Positions 25,378 to 34,309 of a stretch of DNA of 64,000 nt are shown piece after piece. The notes beneath the pieces are model-generated. The model saw nothing but the letters and a program-made list of their open reading frames with translations, had not been told where the DNA came from and did not search any database. A program made the translations under genes and the position numbers. Positions within the stretch are counted from its first letter, which is position 1. Every line of letters begins with the position of its first letter. Source of the DNA: Nisaea denitrificans DSM 18348. GTDB lineage: Bacteria > Pseudomonadota > Alphaproteobacteria > Thalassobaculales > Thalassobaculaceae. The DNA is taken from assembly GCF_000426505.1 (NCBI RefSeq), contig NZ_AUFM01000011.1, forward strand, positions 930,001 through 994,000, read 5' to 3'.

Positions 25378-26388
25378 GTGCAGCCGGGGAAACTCAATCT
25401 CATCACCGATGTTCCGGGGCTCCGCGTGGGCAACGCTCATGACGAGCAGTTGCGGAGCGGCGTTACCGTTCTGGTGCCGGATGGCACCATGGTTGCCTCG
25501 GTTGATTCGCGCGGCGGCGGCACCGGATCGCGCGAATTCGATCTTTTACGTCCAGAAGCGACAGTTCAGGACGTGAACGCTATCGTACTCAGCGGCGGGT
25601 CCGCTTTCGGGCTCGATGCTGCGGGTGGCGTCATGGCGGGACTGCGCGAAAAGGGTATCGGATATCGGGCAGGCGCATCGGTTGTGCCCATTGTCCCGGC
25701 TGCAATCCTTTTCGATCTCAACAATGGCGGCGACAAGGATTGGGGTACTGACTCCCCCTACCCTGTGCTCGGCCGGGAGGCTCTGGCAGCAGCCTCGGAT
25801 GGTTTCGGGCTCGGCAATGCAGGCGCCGGGTTTGGCGCAAATGCCGGCGGGTATAAAGGCGGTCTCGGCAGTGCCTCCGTTCTGGTTAGCGACGACGGTC
25901 CGACAGTCGGTGCGTTGGTCGCCGTAAACGCGGTCGGTGCCGTTACTTATCCCGTCTCCGGCGCATTCTTCGCATGGGATTCCGAAGCGGGTGCTGAGTT
26001 CGGCGGTGTCCTGCCGGTTTCCGAGGACAGAGGCAGTGCCGTTGACATGCCTAAGCTCGCGGGCCCAAGAGAGAACACCACGATCGGCATCGTCGCGACT
26101 GACGCTGCGCTGACCAAATCCCAGTGCAGGCAATTCGCCATCATGGCGCACCAGGGACTGACCCGTGCCATCCGGCCTGCGAATACGCCATTCGACGGAG
26201 ACGTGGTCTTCGGCGTTTCTACCGGTATCCGGCCACTCGCTGATCCGGCGCGCGATCTCGCGATGCTTGGCGCACATGCTGCGGATTGTCTTGCCCGCGC
26301 TGTTGCGCGCGGCGTCTTTGAGGCCGACAGTCAGGGGCTATCCATCAGTTATCGGGAAAAAATGGGGGTTCAGTGTCGGACAAACTGA
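25378..26388 (+). CDS. P1 family (DmpA/NylC-type) peptidase or amidohydrolase
   Basis: A 336-residue Ntn-fold hydrolase that matures by cleaving itself. Conserved parts are ITDVPGLRVGNA, the Gly-rich LSGGSAFGLDAAGGVMAGL (about 71-89), GNAGAGFGANAGGYKGGLGS and the cleavage region PRENTTIGIVATD. The predicted cut is between Asn233 and Thr234, giving Thr as nucleophile as in nylon-oligomer hydrolase NylC rather than Ser as in DmpA. The family hydrolyses N-terminal D-amino acids, beta-peptides or amide oligomers. The start is a GTG at 25378. The last 16 bases overlap the cyclase gene. Confidence 0.85.
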   Translation: MQPGKLNLITDVPGLRVGNAHDEQLRSGVTVLVPDGTMVASVDSRGGGTGSREFDLLRPEATVQDVNAIVLSGGSAFGLDAAGGVMAGLREKGIGYRAGASVVPIVPAAILFDLNNGGDKDWGTDSPYPVLGREALAAASDGFGLGNAGAGFGANAGGYKGGLGSASVLVSDDGPTVGALVAVNAVGAVTYPVSGAFFAWDSEAGAEFGGVLPVSEDRGSAVDMPKLAGPRENTTIGIVATDAALTKSQCRQFAIMAHQGLTRAIRPANTPFDGDVVFGVSTGIRPLADPARDLAMLGAHAADCLARAVARGVFEADSQGLSISYREKMGVQCRTN

Positions 26389-28214
26389 CGACTTCCAGTC
26401 ATACGATCACCATCCGCACGTTGTTGCTGCGGGATATCGGCGGGCTTTTCCTGATCGCTCTTGGAGCGGTGCTGGCGGTAACGCTCTATTTCGGGAATCA
26501 GGGCGGTCTCATTGTCATCAGGGAAAATGCCAACGCCACCATCAAGTCGATCAAGCAGACATTGTCGCTACATATCAGGCCGGCTTTGAAGGCCGCCGAA
26601 CTTGTCGGCCAGTACACCATGCCCAACGGCGCACCGATGAGTGCCACAGCTCAAGGCATGGCGCGGACCGCAATGCAGCTTCAGCCGCATATCCGGGCAC
26701 TGGCGTTCTTGCGGAATGATGGATCGATGGAATGGATTGCTCCCGATGGACGGATGGGCTCCCGTCAGATCACCGCCGGATCGATCGAAGAGCAAGCCGT
26801 CAAGGAAGCCCGCCAGATCGGAGAGCCCTATCTCGCATCTGCCATTTATGCGGAAAATGCCGGACTGACCCTGATCAGCGCGCGCAGCCCTATTTATGAT
26901 AGGAACCATACTTATCTCGGGGTGGCAGCCGCAGCGATTTCACCCCTGGATATTTCCATATTCCTACGGGATGCCGACATCGCAGGTGGCTCTGTCTTTG
27001 TGCTGGACGAAAAGGATCGTCTGCTCGCCCACCCCATTCTGACGGATCCGAGCATGCAGGCGCTGATGTCTGCGGAAAAACCGCTGCTCAGTGCAACGGA
27101 ACTCGGCGATCCGGTACTTGCCGCCCTCATGGATCCGGAACGACGCGATGTGGGGACGGTAGATGAATCAAACGGTACGCAATTCTGGACCACCACAGTC
27201 GCCGGTACAGAATATGTAGCTCTCTCGCAGAAGGTCTCCGTTGCCCATGGTAAACTCTACACGGTTGGAATGTATGTAGACCTGTCGACGACCAGCTACA
27301 GCGACATGCTCCGTTATCTGACCTATGGCGCCATAGCGGGGCTGATTGTGATGGGGTTGGCAATGCTGCGACTAAGGCAACTTGCCGAGCGCATCCGGCA
27401 GCCGGTTGCCGAGCTTGCATCCGCATCGAACGCTGTCGCAAAGCTCGATCTGGAAGCGATTCCTGAAATTCGCGGCAATCCGGTCCGCGAATTCAATGAT
27501 GCGGCGGATGCTTTCAACGCGATGATTTCCGGCCTGGCACAATTCCGGGTCTATGTGCCGCGCTCACTTGTGATGGAGATTCTCCGTGAACGCGGCAGCC
27601 AGGGCGTGCCATCCGTGGAACGGGAGGTGACGGTGCTGTTTTCCGACATCGTCGGTTTCACCGGAATATCGCAGCAATATCCGCCCGATGAACTGGTCGA
27701 GATGCTCAATGCCCATTTCACGTTGATGAACGAAGCAATCGAAGCGGAAGGCGGCAACATCGACAAGTATTCTGGCGACAGCGTGATGGCTTTCTGGGGC
27801 GCTCCGGCGATACGCGAGGACCACGCAGCAGCCTGTTTGCGGTCAGCCAGCCGGATAGCCAAACTACTTCGCGAGGATAACCGGCGACGCGTAGAGCAAG
27901 GCGGGGACCCGATCCATATCCGCATCGGAATAGCGACAGGCACCGCCATCGTCGGCAATATCGGAGCACCGGACAGGATCAACTACACTATAATCGGCGA
28001 TTCGGTGAATGTTGCCAACCGGATAGAGCAATTGGGCAAGCAAGTCGAACCGGATGCGGACATCTGTATTCTCGTTGCTGCGGAGACAGCTACGGCGGCG
28101 GGGAACCCCACGAACATTACCGATGTCGGCCTTTTCGAGCTGCGCGGACGGACCGGCGCCGTTCAGGTCTTCCAGCTGAACCTTGACGACACCGATCTCG
28201 GCCAGCGCCTCTAG
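26373..28214 (+). CDS. Membrane class III adenylate/guanylate cyclase with Cache sensor
   Basis: A 613-residue protein. Helix 1 is at about 22-42, a periplasmic double-Cache-like region at 50-310, helix 2 at about 312-332 and HAMP at 335-395. The cyclase domain from about 415 has the metal Asp in LFSDIVGFTG and KYSGDSVMAFWGAP, and the transition-state pair in DSVNVANRIE. The residue before IIGD is Thr, which favours ATP over GTP in this family. All catalytic positions look intact. The GTG start lies inside the end of the P1 peptidase gene (16-base overlap), so the two are co-expressed. It should make cAMP in response to a periplasmic ligand. Confidence 0.9.
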   Translation: MSDKLTTSSHTITIRTLLLRDIGGLFLIALGAVLAVTLYFGNQGGLIVIRENANATIKSIKQTLSLHIRPALKAAELVGQYTMPNGAPMSATAQGMARTAMQLQPHIRALAFLRNDGSMEWIAPDGRMGSRQITAGSIEEQAVKEARQIGEPYLASAIYAENAGLTLISARSPIYDRNHTYLGVAAAAISPLDISIFLRDADIAGGSVFVLDEKDRLLAHPILTDPSMQALMSAEKPLLSATELGDPVLAALMDPERRDVGTVDESNGTQFWTTTVAGTEYVALSQKVSVAHGKLYTVGMYVDLSTTSYSDMLRYLTYGAIAGLIVMGLAMLRLRQLAERIRQPVAELASASNAVAKLDLEAIPEIRGNPVREFNDAADAFNAMISGLAQFRVYVPRSLVMEILRERGSQGVPSVEREVTVLFSDIVGFTGISQQYPPDELVEMLNAHFTLMNEAIEAEGGNIDKYSGDSVMAFWGAPAIREDHAAACLRSASRIAKLLREDNRRRVEQGGDPIHIRIGIATGTAIVGNIGAPDRINYTIIGDSVNVANRIEQLGKQVEPDADICILVAAETATAAGNPTNITDVGLFELRGRTGAVQVFQLNLDDTDLGQRL

Positions 28215-28311
28215 AGAGCACACTTGCTATCTATGTTCGTGTCACCCGTGTGAGTTCAGCTAAGCTTCCCTTGCGGACGGAACGAAAGCGCCGTCAGGGA
28301 GGAAGCAAAAA

Positions 28312-29397
28312 ATGAAAATCAAATCAGTCGACGTCATTCCCCTGCAGATTCCATTCGAGGATGGAAGCGCCGGGACCGGCCTGATGCCGACCAAATGGAC
28401 CCACCTCGATATCGTGCTTGTCCGGATAGAAACGGAAGACGGTATTGTCGGATGGGGTGACGGCTTCGCCTATTCCTGCCGCAGGGCAACAGCGGCGGCA
28501 ATCGAGGACATGGTCGCTCCCCTGCTCGTCGGCCGGGAGGTAGACGATGTCGCCGCGCTGAATTCTGAATTGCAGCAGCGCCTGCATCTGCATGGCCGCT
28601 ATGGCATCACCATGTTCGCCATATCCGCCGTTGATATCGCGCTCTGGGATATCGAGGCGAAGCAGGAAAGGGCGTCGCTTGCCAGACTGCTGGCAGTGCG
28701 GCCGAGAAACTCGTTGCCCGCATATGCCAGCCTTATGCGATATACGGACCCGGATCTTGTCCGATCCTTCGCGGCCAAGGTCGTCGGCGAAGGATACAAG
28801 ACCGTCAAACTGCACGAGATTTCACTCGATGCCATCAAGGCCGGCCGTCAGGGTGCGGGCTTGGAGACCAAGCTTGCAACGGACGTGAACTGCAACTGGT
28901 CGATGGAACAGACGCACGAAATCATGCCGCATATGCGGCGTCTGGATCTTTACTGGGTCGAGGAGCCGGTGTTTCCGCCGGACGATGAGGAAACTCTGGG
29001 AATGCTGCAGGCCGAGTATGGCGTGGCCATCGCCAGTGGCGAGAATGCCTGCACTTCGGTCGAGTTCGCCCGCACAGCGCCGCACATCAAGTATCTGCAA
29101 CCGAGCGTGACAAAGGTTGGCGGCGTCAGCGAGTTCCTGAGGGTCTGCGACGTCGCAGAGGAATACGGTGCCGCGGTGATGCCCCATGCGCCCTACTTCG
29201 GTCCCGGTTACTGGGCAACGATCCAGCTTATGGCCGCGCGCGAGATCTGCGAGCAGTTCGAGCATCTCTATATCGAGCCCGAAGGCTATCTGGATCCGGA
29301 AATTCCCCTGCCCTCTGGCGGCATGGTTCAGGTACCAGACCGCCCGGGTATCGGCTTTGAGCCCGATCCGGACATGATCGAGAGATTCAAAATCTGA
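28312..29397 (+). CDS. Mandelate racemase/muconate lactonizing-type enolase superfamily protein
   Basis: A 361-residue enolase-superfamily enzyme with a capping domain (1-125) and a barrel. The metal ligands are D191 (TDVNCNW), Glu217/218 (WVEEP) and E244 (ASGEN). The catalytic Lys pair KxK is K166-L-H168 here, and the Asp of the His-Asp dyad is Ser265 in LQPSVTKVGG, while the following His292 is kept. It should abstract an alpha proton from a carboxylate, but specificity cannot be assigned. GGGAGGAAG precedes the ATG. It stands alone between the cyclase and the convergent acyl-CoA synthetase. A sugar-acid dehydratase or lactone isomerase role linked to the uronate cluster 20 kb away is possible but unsupported. 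Confidence 0.83.
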   Translation: MKIKSVDVIPLQIPFEDGSAGTGLMPTKWTHLDIVLVRIETEDGIVGWGDGFAYSCRRATAAAIEDMVAPLLVGREVDDVAALNSELQQRLHLHGRYGITMFAISAVDIALWDIEAKQERASLARLLAVRPRNSLPAYASLMRYTDPDLVRSFAAKVVGEGYKTVKLHEISLDAIKAGRQGAGLETKLATDVNCNWSMEQTHEIMPHMRRLDLYWVEEPVFPPDDEETLGMLQAEYGVAIASGENACTSVEFARTAPHIKYLQPSVTKVGGVSEFLRVCDVAEEYGAAVMPHAPYFGPGYWATIQLMAAREICEQFEHLYIEPEGYLDPEIPLPSGGMVQVPDRPGIGFEPDPDMIERFKI

Positions 29398-29421
29398 ACA
29401 GCGTCCTGTAATGGACTGCGA

Positions 29422-31044
29422 TCAAAGATCTTTCGCCTGATCCCGCAACACGAATTTCTGAATCTTGCCGGTGGATGTTTTGGGCAGGTCGCCAAAGATG
29501 ATGGTGCGCGGTGCCTTGAAAGAGGCCATTTGCTCACGGCACCAGGCCGTAACCTCTTCCACGCCGACCTCTCCGGCACCGGGGGCGAGAGTGACGAAGG
29601 CACAAGGCGTTTCGCCCCATTTCTCGTCGGGCTTGGCGACTACGGCGGCTTCCATGATTTTCGGATGCTTGTAGAGGACTTCTTCAACCTCAAGAGACGA
29701 GATGTTCTCGCCCCCTGAAATGATGATGTCCTTTGACCGGTCCTTGACCTCGGCATAGCCATCCGGGTGCAGAACCGCGAGATCGCCGGTCCGGAACCAG
29801 CCATCGCCCAACGCTTCCGCCGTTGCTTTCGGGTTCTTGAGGTACCCCTTCATCACCGTATTGCCGCGCAGGCAGAGCTCACCGATGGTCTCTCCATCCG
29901 CCGGCACAGCCTCGCCGGTATCGGGGTTGCTTACCCGCATGCCTTCCAGCGTCGGGTACCAGACGCCCTGCCGGGACATGCGCTGGGCCTTTGCGTCCAG
30001 ATCCAGCTCGTCCCATTCGGGAGGCCAGGCACAGATCGTCGAGGGGCCGTAGGTCTCGGTCAGGCCGTAGAGATGGGTGACCGAAAAGCCCATCGTCTCC
30101 ATCGATGAAATGACCGCACTCGGCGGCGCCGCACCGCCGGTGGCGATGTTCACGCGCTGGGAAAACGCTTTCTTCTGCTCCGCCGGAGCGTGAATCAGCA
30201 TGGTCAGCACAATTGGCGCAGCGCACATATGACTGACGGCATGCTCCGCTATCTGCTCGAAGATCAATGCCGGGTCGACCTTGCGCAGGCAGACATGCGT
30301 GCCGCCGACCGCCGTCACCCCCCAGGTATATGTCCAGCCGTTGCAGTGGAACATCGGCAGCGTCCAGAGATAATTACAGCCGGAGGTCAGCCCGAAAGCG
30401 ATGGCGTTGCCCATCGCGTTCAGATAGGCGCCGCGATGGTGATAGACGACGCCTTTCGGGTTCCCGGTGGTGCCGGACGTGTAATTGAGCGACATGGATT
30501 GCCACTCATCCGAGGGCCGCGGCCAGTCCGGCGCAGGCTCCCCTTCGGTGAGTAGCTCTTCGTATTCCTTCTCGCCCAGCGGCTTGCCGCCTTCAGCCAA
30601 GGCATCGTCGATCCAGATCACCGGCGGCGGATTATCGATCTGCGCCAGTGCCTCTTCCATCACCGGCGCGAACTCCTTGTCCACCAGCACCAGCTTTGAC
30701 TCGGCGTGACCGAGGATAAAAGAGATGGTCGCAGCATCGAGACGGGTATTGATGGCATTCAGGACTGCTCCGGCCATGGGAATACCATAGTGCGATTCGA
30801 GCATGGCCGGTGTGTTGGGCGCCAGAACGGAAACGGCATCGCCGTGGCCAATGCCGCGCTTGCGCAATGCATCGGCCAAGCGTCTGCTCCGGTTCAGGAA
30901 ATCACCGTACGTTCGGCGCAGATCGCCGTGAATAATGGCCACTTTTTCGGGAAATGTTGCACCCGCGCGCTCCAGAAAATCGGATGGCGTCAGAGCCGCA
31001 TAGTTTGCCCGATTTCTCTCAAGTCCCGTTTCAAAGATCGACAT
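29422..31044 (-). CDS. AMP-dependent acyl-CoA synthetase (FadD-like)
   Basis: A 540-residue ANL-superfamily ligase. The P-loop is LNYTSGTTGNPKGVVYHHRG, then a central HCNGWTYTWGV, HLYGLTETYGPS (adenylate-binding), GWFRTGDLAVLHPDGYAEV and the C-terminal KDIIISGGENISSLEVEE hinge. The closing Lys is in TSTGKIQKFVLR. The pattern suits medium- or long-chain fatty acyl-CoA synthetases of the type often annotated acyl-CoA synthetase or methylthioacryloyl pathway DmdB-like. Whether DMSP-related acids are used cannot be told. The ATG at 31044 begins MSIFETGLERN. It converges with the enolase-superfamily gene. Confidence 0.87.
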   Translation of the reverse strand: MSIFETGLERNRANYAALTPSDFLERAGATFPEKVAIIHGDLRRTYGDFLNRSRRLADALRKRGIGHGDAVSVLAPNTPAMLESHYGIPMAGAVLNAINTRLDAATISFILGHAESKLVLVDKEFAPVMEEALAQIDNPPPVIWIDDALAEGGKPLGEKEYEELLTEGEPAPDWPRPSDEWQSMSLNYTSGTTGNPKGVVYHHRGAYLNAMGNAIAFGLTSGCNYLWTLPMFHCNGWTYTWGVTAVGGTHVCLRKVDPALIFEQIAEHAVSHMCAAPIVLTMLIHAPAEQKKAFSQRVNIATGGAAPPSAVISSMETMGFSVTHLYGLTETYGPSTICAWPPEWDELDLDAKAQRMSRQGVWYPTLEGMRVSNPDTGEAVPADGETIGELCLRGNTVMKGYLKNPKATAEALGDGWFRTGDLAVLHPDGYAEVKDRSKDIIISGGENISSLEVEEVLYKHPKIMEAAVVAKPDEKWGETPCAFVTLAPGAGEVGVEEVTAWCREQMASFKAPRTIIFGDLPKTSTGKIQKFVLRDQAKDL

Positions 31045-31178
31045 GACCGCCCGCAAATGTTTCCCTGTCCCCGTTAAGAGACATGGTTTCTTCGTTTCGA
31101 TAAACCGTCAAGCACGGGGAAATGGTGTTGCTCGCCGACACCACGAGACCGAGACAGAACGGGCCTTGGAGCCGGACT

Positions 31179-31832
31179 ATGACCCAGATCGATATTTTCT
31201 CCGACGTAATTTGCCCATGGTGTTTCATCGGCAAACGACGTCTTGAACGGGCATTGAAGGCTCGTCCTCTGCCGAACCTGACAATTCAGTGGCGGGCGTT
31301 CCAGTTGAATCCGGAAATGCCGGCGGAAGGCATGGACCGGCAGGCCTATCTCGAGAACAAATTCGGCGGCCCGGATCGGGCAACGCAGATCTATGACAAC
31401 ATCAAGCGCATGGGCGACGGAGAGGGAATCGATTTCCGCTTTGACCTGATCCAGCGCACACCGAATACGGTCCTGGCACATCGCACGATCAATCTTGCGA
31501 CCGTCATGGGCACGTCGGACGCGTTGATGGAGCGGATGTTCGTCGCCTACTTCACCAAAGGCGTCGATATCGGCGAGATCGACAATCTTGTTGAACTGGC
31601 CGAACAGTCTGGCATGAAGCCGGACGATACCCGCGAATGGCTCGAAAGCACCGGCGGCACCAGTGAAGTGATGGCCGAAACCCGGTTCGCCTACGAAAAC
31701 GGTATCAACGGTGTGCCCTGCTTCATCTTCAACCGGCAATATGCGGTTTCCGGCGCACAGGAACCGGAAGCCTTCTTCCCGTTATTTGATATGGACAGCT
31801 CGGACAATACCGTGGTGGCCAATCAGGCCTAA
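31179..31832 (+). CDS. DsbA family oxidoreductase, FrnE-like
   Basis: A 217-residue cytosolic DsbA-fold protein with the redox motif CPWC in DVICPWCFIGKRRLE near residue 13. The cis-Pro region is NGINGVPCFIFNRQYAVSGAQ. FrnE relatives act as disulfide isomerases or in polyketide/aromatic metabolism and stress tolerance. No signal peptide is present. The ATG at 31179 has GGAG upstream; the reading frame is open a further 19 codons. The stop overlaps that of the convergent DUF4197 gene by 4 bases. Confidence 0.88.
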   Translation: MTQIDIFSDVICPWCFIGKRRLERALKARPLPNLTIQWRAFQLNPEMPAEGMDRQAYLENKFGGPDRATQIYDNIKRMGDGEGIDFRFDLIQRTPNTVLAHRTINLATVMGTSDALMERMFVAYFTKGVDIGEIDNLVELAEQSGMKPDDTREWLESTGGTSEVMAETRFAYENGINGVPCFIFNRQYAVSGAQEPEAFFPLFDMDSSDNTVVANQA

Positions 31833-32605
31833 CTGCCGAAGACCTTCTTCAGCAAATCCGTCGAGCGGGCCACGGGATCTGTTCTGATCGCCTTTTCCTC
31901 TATTGCGAGGTAATGGAAGAGCCCTTCCAGCGCCTTGCCGACCACGTGCGTCGACAATTCAGCCTTGGCATCCGGGACGAAAGGTATCTTCGCATACTGC
32001 CCGACGAAGGCGTCGTAGCTCCGCACCACACCGACTTCCGACATCGAACGTTCGACAACGGGGGTAAAGCGCGCGGTCAGTGTCTCGCTGGTCCGTTGCT
32101 GGAACCAGCGTGTGGCGGAATCGTCCGGCCCCTCATAGATGGCTTTCACATCCTCAAGGCTCATCGATGAAATGGCGTCGCTGAAAATCGCTCCCGCTTC
32201 CGGCGCGGCGGCCTCAGCCGCCCGGTTCATTTTCAATTCCAGATCTTCAGCAAGGGAGCCGAAGCCGGCCTTGTCCAGGAATTTGCCCGCCGTCTGCAAA
32301 CTTTCCGGAAGCGGAATATGGATGGCGCTGTCGCCAAAATAACCGTTCGCTGCGCTTAACTGGGAGACGATCTTCTCTGTACCGACGCTGAGCGCCTCCT
32401 TCAGCCCGGCAAAGATGGTCTCGTTATCCAGGCCTATCGACCCTGATCCGGCCTGGCTACTGCCGCCCAAGGAGTTCAAAAGCCCCTTTGCAGTCCCGAA
32501 TAAATCCGTTTGGGCCTTCACCGTGCTCGCGGCGATCGAGGCTGTTACGAGAACGGAGGCACCAAGGAGGCTGCGGCGGGAATACAGGCGCTTAATCGCT
32601 GGCAT
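31829..32605 (-). CDS. DUF4197 domain protein, exported
   Basis: A 258-residue protein with a twin-arginine-like start, YSRRSLLGASVLVTAS, and a signal ending near TVKAQTD. The rest is helical and matches DUF4197: GLKEALSVGTEKIVSQL, DSAIHIPLPESLQ, a repeated acidic helix region and KALEGLFHYLAIEEKAIR. The family is widespread in Proteobacteria with no settled function. It is expected in the periplasm. No functional neighbour gives a hint; the preceding gene on this strand is far away. Confidence 0.85.
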   Translation of the reverse strand: MPAIKRLYSRRSLLGASVLVTASIAASTVKAQTDLFGTAKGLLNSLGGSSQAGSGSIGLDNETIFAGLKEALSVGTEKIVSQLSAANGYFGDSAIHIPLPESLQTAGKFLDKAGFGSLAEDLELKMNRAAEAAAPEAGAIFSDAISSMSLEDVKAIYEGPDDSATRWFQQRTSETLTARFTPVVERSMSEVGVVRSYDAFVGQYAKIPFVPDAKAELSTHVVGKALEGLFHYLAIEEKAIRTDPVARSTDLLKKVFGS

Positions 32606-32715
32606 ATCGTCTCTTTGCGGTTAACGAGCCGGTGTCGTGTCGGCTCAAGCTCATGATATCGTCTGGCTCAGGCGATTGTAATCGTCGGGTACTACAAAAC
32701 CATTAAGTGGATTCG

Positions 32716-33033
32716 ATGATGCTCCAACTCCGACCAAATTGCGAACTTTGCGACCGAGATCTGCCGCCGCAATCCGGGGATGCGCGGATCTGCTCCTATG
32801 AATGTACCTACTGCGTCGAATGTGTTGAAACCGCGCTTTTCAATGTATGCCCGACCTGTGGCGGCGGTTTCGTGCCGCGCCCGATCCGGCCATTGAAGGC
32901 GTGGAGGCCGGACAGGATGCTTGGCCTTGAGAATCATCCTGCATCCGAGAAGCGGATTCACTCCACATACACCCGCGCTGAAATCGACGCCCACGTTGCC
33001 CGGATCAGGGATATATCCCCGGAAGATCGCTGA
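32716..33033 (+). CDS. DUF1272 small zinc-ribbon-like protein
   Basis: A 105-residue protein that matches DUF1272: LQLRPNCELCDRDLPPQSGD, then ICSYECTYCVECVE and CPTCGGGFVPRP. Four Cys pairs suggest two zinc sites. Family members are 70-100 residues; this one has an extra C-terminal helix of about 40 residues. The exact start is unclear: a GTG at 32707 and ATGs at 32716 and 32719 are adjacent. The middle one is listed because GTGG lies at ribosome-site distance. Function is unknown. Confidence 0.82.
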   Translation: MMLQLRPNCELCDRDLPPQSGDARICSYECTYCVECVETALFNVCPTCGGGFVPRPIRPLKAWRPDRMLGLENHPASEKRIHSTYTRAEIDAHVARIRDISPEDR

Positions 33034-33044
33034 GTGAGACCGGC

Positions 33045-34226
33045 CTAGAGCCCCGTTCGGAAACGTTTCCGCCATAGTACGGCATTGGCCTCCTTGCGGC
33101 GCTCAACCTGCGCCTGAGCCTCTTCGAGAGAAGCCTTACTGTCTACCGCACCGAGGCTCCCCCATTGGTGCAGCCGTTCAGTATACCATGCCGTGACGCC
33201 ACCAGGCGGCGTCACGGAAAATCTTGGAAATACAGGCTCTTCCCCAGACTTACTCAACCATTTCCCAGGTAGCGCCGGATCGATTGCAAGGGCTCGGGCC
33301 AGCCCGACCATGTCAACGGCACCGGACGACACCGCCTCTTCCGCATCCATCCGTTTCTTGAAGCCGCCCGCCGTCATCAGCGGCTTGCCGGTGCGTTCCC
33401 GTGCCAAGCGGGCGAAGTCGAGAAAATACGGCCCGGCCTTGGTTCCGTCACTCGCAGCAGCCGCTCCCGGAAAATAGGCACCGCCGCTGATATCGATCAG
33501 GTCAATATCGGTCTCGTCCAACATCGTGACAAGGCCGAGCGCCTCCGCCTCCTCGATACCGCCGGCGAGCTGATCAGTTGCATTGATCTTGACGGCCATA
33601 GGGAAGTCAGGACCGACAGCAGTGCGCACCGCGGCAATGATCTCAAGCAATAACACCGCGCGCTTCTCGGGAGTGCCACCCCAGCGATCGGTTCTGCGAT
33701 TGAAAAGCGGGGACAGGAACTGGTTGAGCAAAAACCCGTGTGCCGCATGAATTTCGACCCCGGTAAAACCGACCGACCGGGCGTTCAGCGCCGCTTGTGC
33801 ATAGGCGGCAGGAAGCGCCTCGACCTCGTCAGACGTCATTTCAACAGCATGAATGCCGGACACGTCGATCGCCGACGGCGCTTTCGCCGGACCGGAAACC
33901 GACACCGCCAGGGCGCCGGCGTGACCGAGTTGTGCCCAGAAATGAGCCCCGTTTGCGGTCGCCGCGTCGGACAGGCCTCGAAACCGTTCTGCTTCACCCA
34001 GGGGTTCAAGAACAAGGTTCCCATAATTCTCCGGCGCCCACGGTCCTATCTGGACTTCGCCGACCAAAGACATCCCTGCGCCGCCATCGGCCCAAAGTGC
34101 ATACAGCCTCTGCTGGGAATCTGTCGGAGAGCCTTGACCGTCGCCGAGATCGTCAGACATGGCGGCCTTGGCGATGCGATTCTTCAGAACAGCGCCGCAG
34201 GGAAGATGCAGCGGTTTATCAAGCAT
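33045..34226 (-). CDS. NADH:flavin oxidoreductase, Old Yellow Enzyme family
   Basis: A 393-residue FMN-barrel enzyme. It begins LHLPCGAVLKNRIAKAAMSD with the first FMN segment. The substrate-binding pair is in EIHAAHGFLLNQFLSPLFNR, followed by RTDRWGG. FMN phosphate contacts are in PLMTAGGFKKRMDAEEAV and DMVGLARALAIDP. There is no Fe-S/FAD extension, so it is a short ene-reductase type like NemA-related proteins, reducing activated C=C bonds or nitro groups. It converges with the DUF1272 gene, 11 bases apart. Confidence 0.88.
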   Translation of the reverse strand: MLDKPLHLPCGAVLKNRIAKAAMSDDLGDGQGSPTDSQQRLYALWADGGAGMSLVGEVQIGPWAPENYGNLVLEPLGEAERFRGLSDAATANGAHFWAQLGHAGALAVSVSGPAKAPSAIDVSGIHAVEMTSDEVEALPAAYAQAALNARSVGFTGVEIHAAHGFLLNQFLSPLFNRRTDRWGGTPEKRAVLLLEIIAAVRTAVGPDFPMAVKINATDQLAGGIEEAEALGLVTMLDETDIDLIDISGGAYFPGAAAASDGTKAGPYFLDFARLARERTGKPLMTAGGFKKRMDAEEAVSSGAVDMVGLARALAIDPALPGKWLSKSGEEPVFPRFSVTPPGGVTAWYTERLHQWGSLGAVDSKASLEEAQAQVERRKEANAVLWRKRFRTGL

Positions 34227-34309
34227 CCGGGCGCCCCTCCGTTTCTATGACGATAAAGGTTAACGCACCATCCAGTCAGACGTTAGCGATCTCTTGGAAG
34301 CGCTTACCC

